From Corynespora cassiicola (taxonomy: Eukaryota > Ascomycota > Dothideomycetes > Pleosporales > Corynesporascaceae): a stretch of 64,000 nucleotides of DNA. Below, piece after piece: positions 36,314 to 49,102 of this stretch. The stretch covers positions 1,798,001 through 1,862,000 of the forward strand of contig JAEUWY010000020.1 in assembly GCA_022059125.1 (NCBI GenBank). Reading direction: 5' to 3'. Position 1 is the first letter of the stretch, and each line of letters starts with the position of its first letter. A model generated the notes under the pieces. The model ran no database searches and had not been told where the DNA came from. It saw nothing but the letters and a program-made list of their open reading frames with translations. The translations under genes were made by a program, and so were the position numbers.

Positions 36314-36564
36314 GATGGTAGTATTTGCAGATTGAGAAGCGGGATGCGATGTTGCGATAGAGATATACTGGTACGCAACGCGAATGCGAGCGGGAAGCCT
36401 CTAGAATTCATTGGTGGACGAATTGATGTGGTCGTATTTTTGAGTGGATGATGTCATCGTGTATGCTTTAGGAAGCTGTCTTTACCCGCTGGCCCACTAC
36501 GGCTGTATCTCCCTTCCACTGACCATGCCTCCTCCACATTGATTTCAACGTTATCTAAGCCAAG

Positions 36565-38213
36565 CTACTTTGCCCGTCTCGGCTTCAGGTAGACGTTCAA
36601 CGGTGGTTTGTCCCAGAAGAAGTAGATGCTCTGATCCTTCACCCAGTCCCTGCTGTCTGCAGCCAGCTGCAATTCAAAATTCCAAACGAGGCGGGCAAGA
36701 ATCAACCGCATCTCAATGTACGCGAGATTCATGCCGATGCAGTTTCTGGGCCCATAAGAGAAGGGCTGATGAAGCTCTTTGTAGTCATTTTCAAACAAGG
36801 GATCGTCTAGCCAGCGATCGGGGACGAACCTATCTGGATAAAGAAACTTGGATGGGCTATGATACAAAGCGTATTGCCAAATGCCTAGTTTTGTCTGCCC
36901 AAAAGTCAGTATCAATGGTAGTGATTTAGGGCTCTCAACCTACTCCACCAGCTACAAAGTGACCGGCGATCTGTGTGCCCTCGGAGGGTGCTTGACGCGG
37001 TAAGGATATGGGAACAGCAGGGTATACGCGGAGGGTCTCCTTTAAGACTGCAAGCATAAAGGGTAGATTTTGGACGCTGTTGATGTCGATTTCATCTTCA
37101 CTGGTGAATGCTGAATGGACTTCGACTGTCAATCTGGCAAGAACCGCTGGGTGAGTACCTAGAAAATAGGTCACCGCGGTGAGCGTTGTAGCCGTTGTTT
37201 CTGAACCAGCTGTAGTAAGAACTCGACTAGTGTCGATCATCTCACGGCGTGTCATAGCCTAAGTAAGAGTGTTAGACATGGCTCGAAAAGGTCAGAGCTG
37301 ACTCGGTCTCACGTAGTCTGCTTTCTTTTTCCTCAACATCGCATCTACGAAGTCAGGGCGTGATGTTTCAAGATCAAGCCGCTTCCCAAGGGTAACCTCG
37401 CTCCATTCAATACTGTCCTGATTCTTCCTGAAAAGGTCTCGAGGCACGAATATTGCGAATAAAAGTGGTTTGACAACGTCATATAGCGGCAAGGTCTGCA
37501 GTACCTGCAGTAGCGGCAAGGACTTCATGGACTCGAATAGTATGTCCACCCATGGATGAGACTTGCAATTCTGCAAACAACCAAAGCTCTCCCCAAAAGC
37601 CAAGTCCCCTATGATATCGAAAGTCGTCCAGTTATACCATTCGGTCATATCCAAAGCTCTGGTCCCATTTTTGCCGCGTTCGGTAAGCCTTCTTATTAAC
37701 AAGCTGATGTATTCATTGATCATTGGCTGTTGTTCGGCCATGGCTCGTGCAGAAAAGGCATGGGATAGCATACGTCGATGCGGGCCATGTCTTTCCCTTG
37801 AAGCCGAAATGAGACTCGAGTCGACTTTTTCGTCACTGTAGTGAGGGTGTTTTTCGTTTTCTGATTGACCACGCTTCAGATGTCCGCAGACGTCCGTCCA
37901 AGCGTTGGCATGAGCGAAAGCGAGCTCATTCGGCCCGACCCGCACAATATCGCCGTATTGACTGTGTAGCTCAAGTATCTTGAGATGTGGTTTGCCGTAG
38001 ATGACATTGATCGCGGATGGAATTGCGCTCGCAGCCCACAGCTTAGGCCCAGGAAACTTCATTAACGGATGGAAAAAGATATTGTAGATTCCTTCGGCAA
38101 GAACACAGCTGACAATCTATCCAACCAACCTGTTAGCGCCCATATCATTAAACATTTCTCTCAAAACATACCAAAATGCCGAATATAACAGCACAGGTGA
38201 GTAGAGATAACAT
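36565..38213 (-). CDS. Cytochrome P450 monooxygenase
   Basis: Four exons on the minus strand (38172..38213, 37313..38116, 36944..37258, 36565..36894) encode 496 aa; introns are 49-55 nt and all phase 0. The 14-codon first exon supplies the start of the membrane anchor (MLSLLTCAVIFGILIVSCVL across the splice). IYNIFFHPLMKFPGPKLWA follows, then helix I with TTAGSETTATT, the ExxR motif in KETLRVYP, PDRFVPDRW, and the heme loop FSYGPRNCIGMNLA with its Cys ligand. The N-terminal hinge resembles the isotrichodermin C-15 hydroxylase group (CYP65-like), which act in fungal secondary metabolism; the subfamily assignment is from memory and tentative. Location is the ER membrane with a CPR partner. It lies between the secreted hydrolase and the AMP-binding enzyme on the same strand. 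Confidence 0.93.
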
Positions 38214-40362
38214 GGTTTCTGTAATTTTAAGTAGCCAAGTAGCGAATCTATAATCGAACTTCTATTCCAGCTTTAAGGTCGACAGATCAACTATATATGT
38301 GGTTTCCCCTAAGACTAGGTTGCGATACGTTTTCGAATGAGATTTCTGGCTGAAGGCTTCGACCGAATTTTCCTGACCGAGATCATGCGTCCTAATCAAT
38401 ATCGCAAGACCGGCGCATTTTACTACGGGCGTTTACATGCTGACTAGGATAAATATGTAGCCTTTCGGTCTTAAGCTCTTCTACAAGTGGGTCAGCCCAT
38501 ACTAGCTTATTTTAGCGTGTCTCATGATTTTTTTCTATACTCGCGATGCCCTGCACTTACCTGTCATCGTCAATTCTGTCTCTCACAAAATCCTGACCGA
38601 GCTATTCCAGTAGCTATACATTTGATTTCACGAGACCTGCCGCAATACGTTTCGGTTCGTTTCAGAAAATTTCCTAGTAAGCATGTATACTCCGGCTCAA
38701 TCGCTCTGCTACTTTGTAGCCAAAAACCATGCATCATTGCCATATCTCCATGTAGTGATATTTCCCGCCCGGAATATGTTCATACCGGCACATCCTGACC
38801 AATTAATGTCTATCCGTGTCTTTTGCATTTTCCTCGGGTTCCGTTCCATGGATATTGGTCGGAATCTTAACAACAGATTCCAGGTGGCTCCGGTGGCGCT
38901 GGGTGGCTCCGGACATGCGTATCCGTTCCGGGCGATCAGTTACTTTGGGAAGCACGTTCTAAGCCCATCAGATATCCCTCAAGAAATATACTGCCGCTAA
39001 ATGCCTTTGCATAACAAAGAAATCATGTGCACTGATGTATGTTTGCACGCATCGTAGTACGGTAAGCTTCGTGATAGATTAGGATACATATCCAGAAATT
39101 GGCTCTCATGCCATTCCAAATGAGATAAGAGATCGTTTCGGAAGTTTCGAAAGCAACCAATTCGCTCTCTGGGGAATATTCGATCAAATACATCACCCCA
39201 ACCTCGTCCTTGCAGAATGAATAGCACCTCGTCGCTACACTTTCTATTCATGGAATGACGCTAGTACCTGTTTGGGTACACATTTTTGATCATCTCTCAT
39301 CATCGATGTTGATATCCATCTTCGTTATCCAGATGGAAAGATACATCACTGGATGTGAAATTTGTATACCCTGAGAGTACCGAGAATGGTGCTACATCAA
39401 ATTTTTTTTTACGGTGATCTCTTCGATCGAGCACGGGCAAACCATATGAGTCTACTCACGATTGCTGTTCCCTACGAATGCCACATGTGTAGTAGTTGAA
39501 GGGCTTTTGTGGAACGAAAAAAAGATGAGTGTTTTCTAATTATTTTAAAAATAAATCAATACTTGTTGTTGAAGCCTATAAGACAAGTAGATATCGCTGC
39601 AAAGATCTACTCATGTCCTCGTTTGGCCCGTTCTTGTGTCATGCTAAGGCACCATCGATTGGTTAAACCACGATTTTGAAGCAGTTCTGTCAACATATCC
39701 GGGCTGTTCTCATTTTGTTAGTCTTCCATTGCATATGAATAAAATCCACTCCATTTGAGTCTTGGTATCTTGTATGGGGTTTGTACTCCATTCTTTATTG
39801 AATGCTGCTGTTTCTAGACATGAATTGGGGCAGCCCAATTCTTTTTTCACAATAGGCTACGGTCATGGCCTTTGAAATGCATGTTTTAGTTCGAACTGGA
39901 TGTTTCATGTGCAATTGCTACGTTCTTTTGGCATTTTAGGTTGGAGAAGAAGGCAAAGTTCATCGACAGAGCGCGTTAGTTTTTAGACGTTCAATTGAGT
40001 AGATGTGGCCAAGTGTGGGAAAGCATGACAGCTGCGATGACGAAGGGGTTATGTATGCATCGGGCGTACCATGGCCATCGGTCCGACAGGGAACCGAGCC
40101 TGAAATATTGGTTCGCTGGCATGAACAGACGCCATGGGCTTGGTCACACGAAAAAAGGATGCGGTGGCCTTCGACAATGTTCTTTGCCTATCTCCCTATC
40201 CTTGTCCATGGAAAGTCGGCAAGCATAACGCGTAGGATCGGCGTCAATTCCGTCTGAGCCGCCGACATAGAACGTGCGAGCCTTGCACCTAGTCTATAGC
40301 CACCCTCAAATAGGCGTAGTCTACGACTCGTGTGGCGCAGACCCGCCCCCGACGCTGTGAAG
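38214..40362. other. Intergenic region, no gene seen
   Basis: About 2.1 kb of moderately AT-rich sequence between the P450 start and the stop of the AMP-binding enzyme, both leftward. It contains the P450 promoter and the 3' flank of the ligase. A few open frames of 60-105 codons (for example minus-strand 38997..39251) lack recognisable features. Confidence 0.5.
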
Positions 40363-42223
40363 TTATTTCGCATCACGATTTCCTTTCGCCCACTCCCTCA
40401 GCACGTTCTTCTTGATCTTGCCGGTGCTGGTCTTGGGCAATTCTTGCACAACTTCAACCTCCCTAGGCACCATGAACTTACTTATGTCACTCTTGTGCTT
40501 AGCCCAGTCGACCACTTCGTCCCCGCTCAAGTTTTCACCATCCTTGACCGTGACAAAAGCTTTGGGGCGCTCGCCCCAGTGGGAATCCGGCACCGCCACA
40601 ACGCCAACTTCGAGAATGGCCGGGTGAGTGGCTAGCATCGACTCCAAGGCTACAGAAGAAATGTTCTCGCCGCCTACTATTGGTCAGTCATGTGCCATGG
40701 CAATGCAAGAGGGCATCCTACCGGAAATGATTATATCCTTTGCACGATCAAGGATCTGGATAGCACCATCCGGATACCAGACAGCTAGATCGCCAGAGTG
40801 CGCTACTCCCCCAGCCCACAGCTTCCTGGTCGCCTCGGCATCCTTGTAATACCCCTTAGCGCAAATGTTTCCCTCGAATACAATCTCGCCAATTTCTTGC
40901 CCGTTGCGTTCCACATCGATCAAGACGCCATCGGGCTGCTCAGTCTTGATGACGCGTACTGGGAGTGACGATACGAAACCATGTCCTTGGCGCGCCATCT
41001 TTGCATACTTCTCCTTTAGCGGAATTTCTTCCCACTCAGGCATGTGATACCCCTTGGTTATGGGTCCATACGTCTCAGTCATTCCGTAGACATGCACGGG
41101 ATGAAGGTTGAGATTCGTCATCTGTTCGAAGAGCCATGCTGAGGGCGGACTAGCGGCGACCGTGACCCGCACTGGGTTCTCCAGCTTCTCGGCCTCTTTC
41201 GCGGCGCACAGGAGCGTGTTAACAGTGGGGGCGGCATTGAAGTGCGTAATGCCCTCGTTTTTCAATAACCTCCAAATTTCGGGATAGTCGATCTTTCGCA
41301 GACAATAGTGTGTGCCCCGCACAGCGGTGACTGCCCAAGGGAATGTCCACCCAGTCGCATGGAACATGGGTAGAGTCCAGAGGTACTTGCACCTTCCGAT
41401 GTGATAGTTCAGGCCGGACTCGATGACGTTGCCCATGGCAGCCAAGTAGCAGCCACGATGTGTGTACTCTACTCCTTTGGGCCGCGCCGTGGTGCCAGAT
41501 GTGTATGCCAATGCAATGACATCTTCCTCGTCCTTTGCCTGGGCTTCTAAGCCCGCCCATCCTCTGGAGCCATTCTCTATATCATGATTCAGACCCTCGA
41601 GGACAGCATCGTCGAACGGCCCGGATAACTCGCCCTCGGTTGCATCCGTATCTGTGTCAATCAGAATGGGTATATCAGGCTTCTCCTGTCTATATTTGTC
41701 CAACAGATTTTCAAACTCATAGTCCGCTACAATAAGGTCGACATCAGAGTGTTGGAAGATATAGGAGATATCGTCGGTCTTGAGCCTATAATTCACAGCC
41801 ACAGATACCGCACCTGCTGCGGCGATGCCAAACATAGACTCAAGAAATGCTGGAGTGTTTGTGGATAGGATGCCCACGCGCTTGAAGTTGTGTTTGCGCA
41901 AGTAGTATGCGAGCCCGCGGGCGCGATCGGCGGTTTCGAGATAGGAGCGGCGCAGTATCTTCTGGTTTGCGGTGACATGATAAATGGCTGTAGCCTAAGA
42001 TATGTAAGAACAGAGCCATCTGAATCAGAGATAATTGGTCAATTACATTGGGCTCTATGCAGGCTGCCCTCCATAGAAACGAGGTTGGCGAGAGTGTGTG
42101 GAAGTTGTGTCTATGGTGGTATTCATGGCTATCTCCTGGATGAATCTTCGGCTCCTGCCCCGAGATGGAATTCGTAGACGTGAACTGCGATGCAAGCTTC
42201 TGCAATCGATCGAGCGGGGACAT
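40363..42223 (-). CDS. AMP-binding acyl-CoA synthetase/ligase
   Basis: Three exons on the minus strand (42047..42223, 40722..41994, 40363..40673) encode 586 aa; introns are 52 and 48 nt. The adenylate-forming signature LAYTSGTTARPKGVEYTHRG is complete. YGMTETYGP, the GYYKDAEATRKLW and HSGDLAVWYPDG segments, and DRAKDIIISGGENISSVALE (joined by splicing) follow. The C-terminal lysine motif PKTSTGKIKKNVLREW is intact. The family forms an acyl-adenylate and then the CoA thioester; architecture and length match medium- or long-chain acyl-CoA ligases rather than an NRPS module, since no carrier domain follows. There is no PTS1 at the C-terminus (it ends in DAK), so peroxisomal targeting is not supported. 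Substrate unknown; it might feed the neighbouring P450. Confidence 0.93.
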
Positions 42224-43144
42224 GGCGAAGTATGCAAATGCTCCGGTGCTGCCAAACTGAGTGTGGGCTCTGTTCGGTGTCGGATCCGCCGCCGTGGGGT
42301 AGCTCGGGTAAGGTGCGGAGCAGGTCCTAAGGTACTGAACTCAAAGAGATTGAAGTCGCGAAACAATGATAGGCCTATGCTCGGAATATACAGGGCAAGC
42401 CTTTCAGCCGTTGGGCGAGGTATATACACGGTAGGCGGAGGGACGGGGGCTAAATCTGGGGAAGCCGGCTGGGTGGACCAGGGGGAGGGGATGCGACAGC
42501 AAAGCCGAGGTCTGCCGCCATTTGCCAACGGAGACGCCACACGGCACCGGGCCGCCTTCTCTGGTCGCCGGGTAGACAGTCGCAGCCCTACCCTACCTAG
42601 CAAATGAACGAACAAATATAAGACAATTGGTCACTTGATGTTTAAACGAGGCTTTGCCATGATTAAAGCGGGGGCAGGCCGGATGAACGAGGCACCAAAG
42701 AAACGGTCGCAGTGTGTTGGGTGGGATCGGCACCATCGAGTAGCCCGAACGCATGCGATGAGGACGTCAAAGGGCATGATGGACAGTATGAGGCTGGATG
42801 AGGGATGCGACGCGGAGCCATGATGCAAGGACTATTTCGCTCGGAAGAAGTAAACGCCGAAGTAAACTGACAAGCCAACTCCGTCTCACGACATTACACA
42901 TACCATAAAGACACAGCCCTGATATTTTCATTTCGCTTTGCTTCTAGTCGAAGTGAGGTTCAGAAACAGCTGATGACCGTGAAGAGACCCATGAACTCGT
43001 GAGCATTATTTTATAACGCTCTTTTTGCCAGGACACCCTCCGAATGGTCGAAATATGGTATGAGGTAAAAAGATCCCATGACCCCAATGCATTCCGCGCC
43101 GACCCACGTTAACAGTCCCCGAAGAACCCATCATCCGCCGACAT
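42224..43144. other. Intergenic region, no gene seen
   Basis: About 920 bp between the start of the AMP-binding enzyme and the stop of the uL13 gene, both leftward. Short open frames overlap on both strands without domains. Confidence 0.5.
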
Positions 43145-44087
43145 TTAGTAGCCGTACTGGGCAAGCTGCTCCTTGACCTTTCCGTCCACGTTCGCCGTCT
43201 TCTGGGCCTCCGCGAGCTGCTTCCGTGCGGCCTTCTTGCGCTCGTAGTATGCGGCACCCTTGACTTTCCTGCGCTCCTCAAGACTGTGATATCAAAGTCA
43301 GTGTGTAATTCAAAAACACATCGAGATCACCAGATGACATACCGAGCGACAACATCCTGGTACTTCCAGCCGAACTCGTGGCTGAGACGGCCAACGGAGC
43401 AGTACTTGCGTCCGGGCTTCAACCTCAGCACCCTCAAAGCCTGGGGGACGACAACACGCTTCTTGGTGTCGTAGGGAGGGGGGACACCCTCAAAGGTCTT
43501 GAGGCGCTCCATGGCGGCGGCACCGCGGGAGGTCTTGTGAGGGATCATGCCGCGGACGGTTCGCCAGAAAATCTTGGAGGGGGCGCGGAAGTGGAAAGGA
43601 CCTGTACCGAGTGATTAGTCCTCGAACACTGCTGCAATTGCCGTCCGCGACCAGATTTTGGGTCGAGTGTGCATGACGGAGGAGATCCTCTTACCTCCAC
43701 GGGTGGGGTTGTAACGAGTCTGCTTGCGGAGGAAAGCAGAGTACTTCACTGTAATGCCATTGTTAGCCATGTCTCGTGCTAGCCAATATCCTTTCAAGCC
43801 GCCTAGGAAATCCCAAAAACAAACAGAGCATTGGCAGCCGCGCCATCAATGCCAGCACGGTATCCTCCAATGCTCCAACTTGTAATCGGTTGTTCCAAAA
43901 ATCGAGGGATCGAATGAGAGGGTCCAAACGTACGCTTCGCGCGGAAGAACTCGCCGGAGATGTTGAGGGCCTCGCAGCGGACCACGACGATCTTCTGGCC
44001 GTTGAGCAGCTGCTTGGCGACAGTGCTGGCCAGGCGACCAAGCAGGTGGCCCTTGGCGTCAATGACCTTCACGCTGAAGTTAGCCAT
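43145..44087 (-). CDS. RPL16: 60S ribosomal protein L16/L13a (uL13)
   Basis: Four exons on the minus strand (43934..44087, 43695..43748, 43343..43601, 43145..43283) encode 201 aa. The sequence [16 protein letters not shown] and [18 protein letters not shown] opens the protein. [19 protein letters not shown] is a 54-nt exon, [26 protein letters not shown] follows, and the C-terminal basic helix ends in YGY. This is a complete uL13, a structural protein of the large subunit. Introns are 185, 93 and 59 nt; the first is long for this window, as in many fungal ribosomal protein genes, but shows no convincing C/D snoRNA boxes. Codon use is strongly C-ending. Confidence 0.97.
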
Positions 44088-47000
44088 CGATTCTCGTGAA
44101 GACGTTAGTTGCGGCCCTTGAAGGGGGGTTTCGGCGCCGCCATCAATCTGCCAGCGTCGAATCCAGAGCGTGTATATCTGCGCGAGAATTGGGAGTACGT
44201 ACGATGACCGGTTCGAAGGTCGACATGCTGCTCGAATCCGGGGATGTTGGTGCTGAGGTTAGTATGGGTCGAGAGTCGAAGTCTTCTATCGACAATTCTG
44301 AGATGTGTGCGTCTTGCGGCTTGGCGCCTAACGAGAAATAGCCGAGAGCGCCTTGCCTGAATGGGGCTAGTGCTTCATCGCTGCCACAGCCTCCCACTTA
44401 CACGTCAATGACTTTCTGCTCACCATTAACACAATAGAATCGCACACGTTGTGTTGTTGCTCACATCAGACCGACCATTTTTGTTGGACTTATCCAACGT
44501 TGACTAACCTCAGACTCAACTCCTGCGCTGTGCGCCTGATATTCACCATCGCCAGACGCGACGCGCGCAATCAGACAAGACCTGGAACCGCGTAAAGTGC
44601 ATCCGTTTACAAAGTTCCGAGTACACTTCAATCATTCCGCCATCTTCTTTGGCCCAATCTCCAGCATGCATGTCGAGAAGGACACTTCTTTTCGTTGGAT
44701 GGACTGCGCGCTTTTCACCTTGCATCTACCTCTTGTCAACGTTGACTCGTTTTGGTCGTCACCGCCATCCATTATATCCGCGTGAGGATCTTTTAGTATC
44801 AACATTGACTGATAAGAAATGCGGCCACAAGCGTGTTGTTTTCGAAAACCTTCAGCACGACCATACATGCAGCGTTGTGGTCACGACAGGCTGGTGCCCA
44901 AGTACCACTAATTCTTTGCAGGCCTACAAATGATCGCCCGTGATTTAGACCGATCTAATCGAAGCAAACTAGTTTTCATGAAGCCTCTCCTGCCTGCGAC
45001 TTTGCTTTCATTGGCTCCCGTGTACGCTATCAGGAATTCTGCTCTACCAGGCTTACCTTTATCCACTGCGACTTATCGGCTTGAGCACAGGTATCCTTTG
45101 TCCTCGAAATAATGGTCACGGTCAATTTTCTCGCCGCACCCTACACTGCATTTGCTGTGGCCTACCTTGCAGACACGGTCTCTGGGCACTATCCTCCGCA
45201 ACGAGCTTGGGCTTTCCCTTTTCGCATTCGTCATTATGCTAAACTTTGCCTTGGCTCTCGCGTTTGGTTGCACTGGTCGACAAACGTCGCTCGCGCTGGC
45301 CTTGCGCTCCTACTCAACTGAGCTGCTTGCGAATCCGCCTCAGGCTCCGTTATGCATACGTTCCTACCAGGAGAAGCTGCGTCCATGACAAGAAACGTAG
45401 CTTGCAATTACTTGCTGGCCCTTGGCCTAACTCACCTCATACATAAAGCCTTTGAATACGCCAACATCTACCGGCCTTAACATTCTTTGCTGAAACTGCA
45501 ACATGGGCAAGCCAGCCTGCTGATCTCATGGATGATTATCCGCTCGGAGCATTCTTTTACGAGGCCTGGGGTTCAACAAGATCTTCCTTGGTATTCCTAA
45601 TGCCTCGGCTCATTTCCATCGTAAGCTCTCTGGCCAGCTGTTCCTGCTCCGCCGAAAAAGCGCAATAGGAAAGTTTGCTACTTCCACATCGATTCTGAAA
45701 GAAGAACCTAATTATTCTCAGAGAATGGCTATCACTACATCTTTCGCCGCACTAACATCACAGTGCTTGTGGAAGAATTTGCATCGATTTACAGGTAGAA
45801 CGCATGCGGAAGTTCTCGGATACGACGCTGACGATCTGCTGAAAGGCTCGGGTTGTAGCCATGCATACTGAACAGCCACACGCCCGACAAAGCTTTCTGA
45901 TCTTCATCTTGGAGCGTATCTCTGTTGGGCTCAAGATCTTTCATTGTGCGCCTCTTATGCAAGTAAAAACAGGGAAGATTGACGGTTATATGCAGTTCCC
46001 ATGGGCATGCGGAGAACATGCCAGATTCAACACTAAGCGCTCTTTTAGCGACTCTGCCCAATGAACAGTACCGACTTGCCCTGCATGGCATCTAAGGGGC
46101 AATTCTTTGTCACGATTGAGTCAGGCATCCATATTGGTTCTGTGCGCGGAATTGCACCCGGCACCATCTACTCAGGTCGCCTTCCATGGGTCTTTTATTT
46201 CCAGCAACCATGCCTTTGGCGTAATTCCCGACGGCCCGGGAAATCTCTGACAGTGAATTTTTACAGCGAGCAAGAAGTGTTCAGCCGAAGCGTGTGGGGT
46301 CGTCCTCCTCGGCGGGGTCAGCCAGCCCTGTCAGTATGATTGGCAAGCGACCGGCTTGTTCTGACGATCAAAGTGCTTGAAGGCAATACGCACACATGTC
46401 CAGCAACTCAAGATTTACGAGTTGGGGATGGCAGAGTCTCATGTGATAAGCATGCAGAGGTCCGGGAGCCGGTAAGCTTGCTTTTCTCTCTAATCTCCTG
46501 CACAGACTGTGGGGAGAGCCAACTGCGCCACGTTTCCGTTCCCTAGTCGCTGGCTTCACGGTAATGAAGACGGGTCAGCCGACCGGCTTTCCCTCGATTA
46601 TCAGATTTCGTAAAGATCGAAGCTGCATGCTGCAACCCAACCGTCTCTCAAACGGTCAAGTCTTATCAGCGAGTCACTAACTGGCAGCAAAAGCTTCTTT
46701 GCGCGGCCTCGGAAAACGCGACGGGTGTTTCGAGCGGTCAGCGTCTGCCTCGCGATTCAACCGTGTCGTATTCAGATCCTCGTCCCCCTGTAGCAGTCGA
46801 CAAGCGACGGGCGGGAGCTCATGGCTGCTCGCACCGGACAAAGTACCATGTCCGTCGTTCTCCGTTGATTTCCCGTCGGATGTCAGTATCAGCATGACGC
46901 CACACCGGCCCTGGTTCTGAGGCGAGTGCTTCAGTCAAGCCCCATTTTCAAGCCCCAACCAGCCCCTCCAATGCGTGGCTGCAACTCGCGAAAACTTCTC

Positions 47001-49102
47001 GAAACATCAGAAGCACCAGTAGGATGGCGCCCAGTACGTAATTTTGCGTTAGGATGACGCCGGGCCGAGCCAAGTTGCGAGCAACACCCATGGCTAAGCG
47101 ACGTGAGCAGCACAGAATTTCATGGCGCTTCGACGATGGGCAAGACTAAGCCAGGCCGAGAGATTAGATCCTCGACACGAAATAGAGGTTCGTTTCTGGC
47201 ATTAACGATGAGACGAAAGGAGAAGCGATGCCAATGTGCCTCGGTGAGACTTGCAGCGTTAGTCATTTTGGACGTCGTGGTCCGATTTGGAGGAGGGACT
47301 AGGGTGCGGCAAGCAAGGATAGAGGCTCGCAGCCGTGTGGACGACCTGACTCCGTCACGACGTTTAGTCAATACTTCGATTTGTCTGGAGTTGGGCGACG
47401 AGGAACGACCGAACGTTCGACCGTCCGACTTAAGTCCGCCCTGGCACAATACGTCGTGTAAGGCGGGCAAAGGGCTGGAGCATTCCCCAATAAAGCAGTA
47501 ATTGTGATCATCGCAGGCGTTCTGTTCCCAGCGGTCCAGGGTTTGGCCGACTCCTTGCGTCCAATGCTTCCTGCCCTGTTGGGTACAGCAGCTATTGAAG
47601 ACATGTTGGCGGGCGGAAGGCCCCGCAGATATTTTTGCACTCGGGTCATTGCCGGTCAGGCTCGCGCAATCAGCCAGATTACAACGGTTCCGGTGCGCCT
47701 TCGGGCGCGGAAATGCCGCGAGTTGGGGAGGAGTGCTGCGACATACCTCGGGCGACGGGCGGGCAAGCGTCCGGTGGACAAATTGCGGCTATTCTTAGGT
47801 CCCAGGCTGGATTGAAAAGTGGTCTGAAGAAGTAGGCTAAGAAGCAGAAGAGCAAGGAAAGGCACACGGGGAGGAGGGCAGCTGGGCAGGGAGAGGACCT
47901 CGTCCACTGCTGTGGCTCTCTTCCAAGGCACGGCAAAGCGGTGGAGACATGAGGTCCCGGCTGGCCAACCACGGCATGTCACCAGCCCCCTCGTGAGCAG
48001 AAAGTGGCACACCCTAGCACGGGTAAACTGGCTCCAATTGGCGTGCGGCGAGTGGCTTGAGGGGTGGGGTTGGCCGCTGCACAGGCGCTGGTGTTGGCGC
48101 AGGCGCTGGGTGGTCGGCGCTCGCAGCCAAAGGGCCCCCGAAAGCGACACAGGCAGAAACAGAGGCTTGGCGGCACGAGGGAGGCTCATCAATACGCCCG
48201 CCCTTTTACGAGCCCGGGTGAGGGTTCCGTGCTGATCGCTGCCCCCTGTGGCCGCATGCCAGAGGGTGAAAACGCACGGCGAGGCACACGCAGGACGAGG
48301 GCAGCTGCAATGGAACAGGAGACGCCGCCGTGGGCGGGCGGACAGGCTAGGGCAGCCTTAAGAGGGCTCCGGAAGCACGCCGCAGCGCTCCGCTGTTCTG
48401 CCACGGGCGCCGGGCAGACACCAAGGGGGACCCCAAGAGTCAAGGGCTTGTGGGCCTTGGTGTGGCAGTGGAGGCGTGTCGCCGGGAACCCCTCTTTTTC
48501 ATGCTGGAGCATCATGCGCCTCGCACAGCCCAACATATCACTGACAATGCGACCTGACGCCACAGCCTAGTCGGCCTGCAGATAAGCGAAGCTTGAGTGT
48601 GCCTTGGCGCTGGCGTAGTGTGGTGCAGACGGTATCTCCGCCGCTGCTAGGCTCGTTGAAGGCGCTGCGAGAGGGAGCAGAAAGAGGCCTCGTTCTGCGC
48701 GAAAAGGCCGCCAAGGGGATTCACGCTGAGCATGACGACGCCCTCATCAAACCCGCAGCCGTTCCCCGCCCAATTCCTGGCCGCGAGCGTGTCCTGCCCG
48801 TGCCAATCCGCCCGTCCAGCTTCTCCTTCACCCAAGGTCACGGCTGCAGCCCTTGGCTCTGGCCTGCGAAGCGGAGGACACCGCCAACGCTCGGCGCTAA
48901 CTCCAGTTCCTCCGGTCCCGCCCTCTGCCCATGGAGCAAGCTAGGAAGAGTCCACACAGAATCCTAATCACTGGCTATCCACTCTTTTTGCTCTTTCCAT
49001 TGCCCTCCGCGCTGCTTAGTCACGTCGGCTGATGACAATTATTGATTTCCTCTTAGCCCCGTCCACCCCCAGCCCAGCAATGCTTCATACCTGTGCTACA
49101 CC
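44088..49102. other. 5-kb gene-poor spacer
   Basis: No gene can be supported between uL13 and the zinc-cluster factor. Composition is near average up to about 47.5 kb and clearly GC-rich after about 47.6 kb. Many open frames of 60-180 codons overlap on both strands, without domains, good start contexts or splice-joined homology. The last 1-2 kb is probably the long promoter and leader of the Zn2Cys6 gene. No tRNA seen: a GGTTCGAA at 44211 sits in no tRNA fold. Confidence 0.45.

Noticed and set aside
38997..39251. 84-codon minus-strand open frame
   Set aside because: Isolated, no domain, no splice partners; probably chance.
43749..43933. Possible intronic snoRNA in the 185-nt uL13 intron
   Set aside because: No RUGAUGA/CUGA pair at suitable positions; animal RPL13A introns host snoRNAs, but nothing here supports one.
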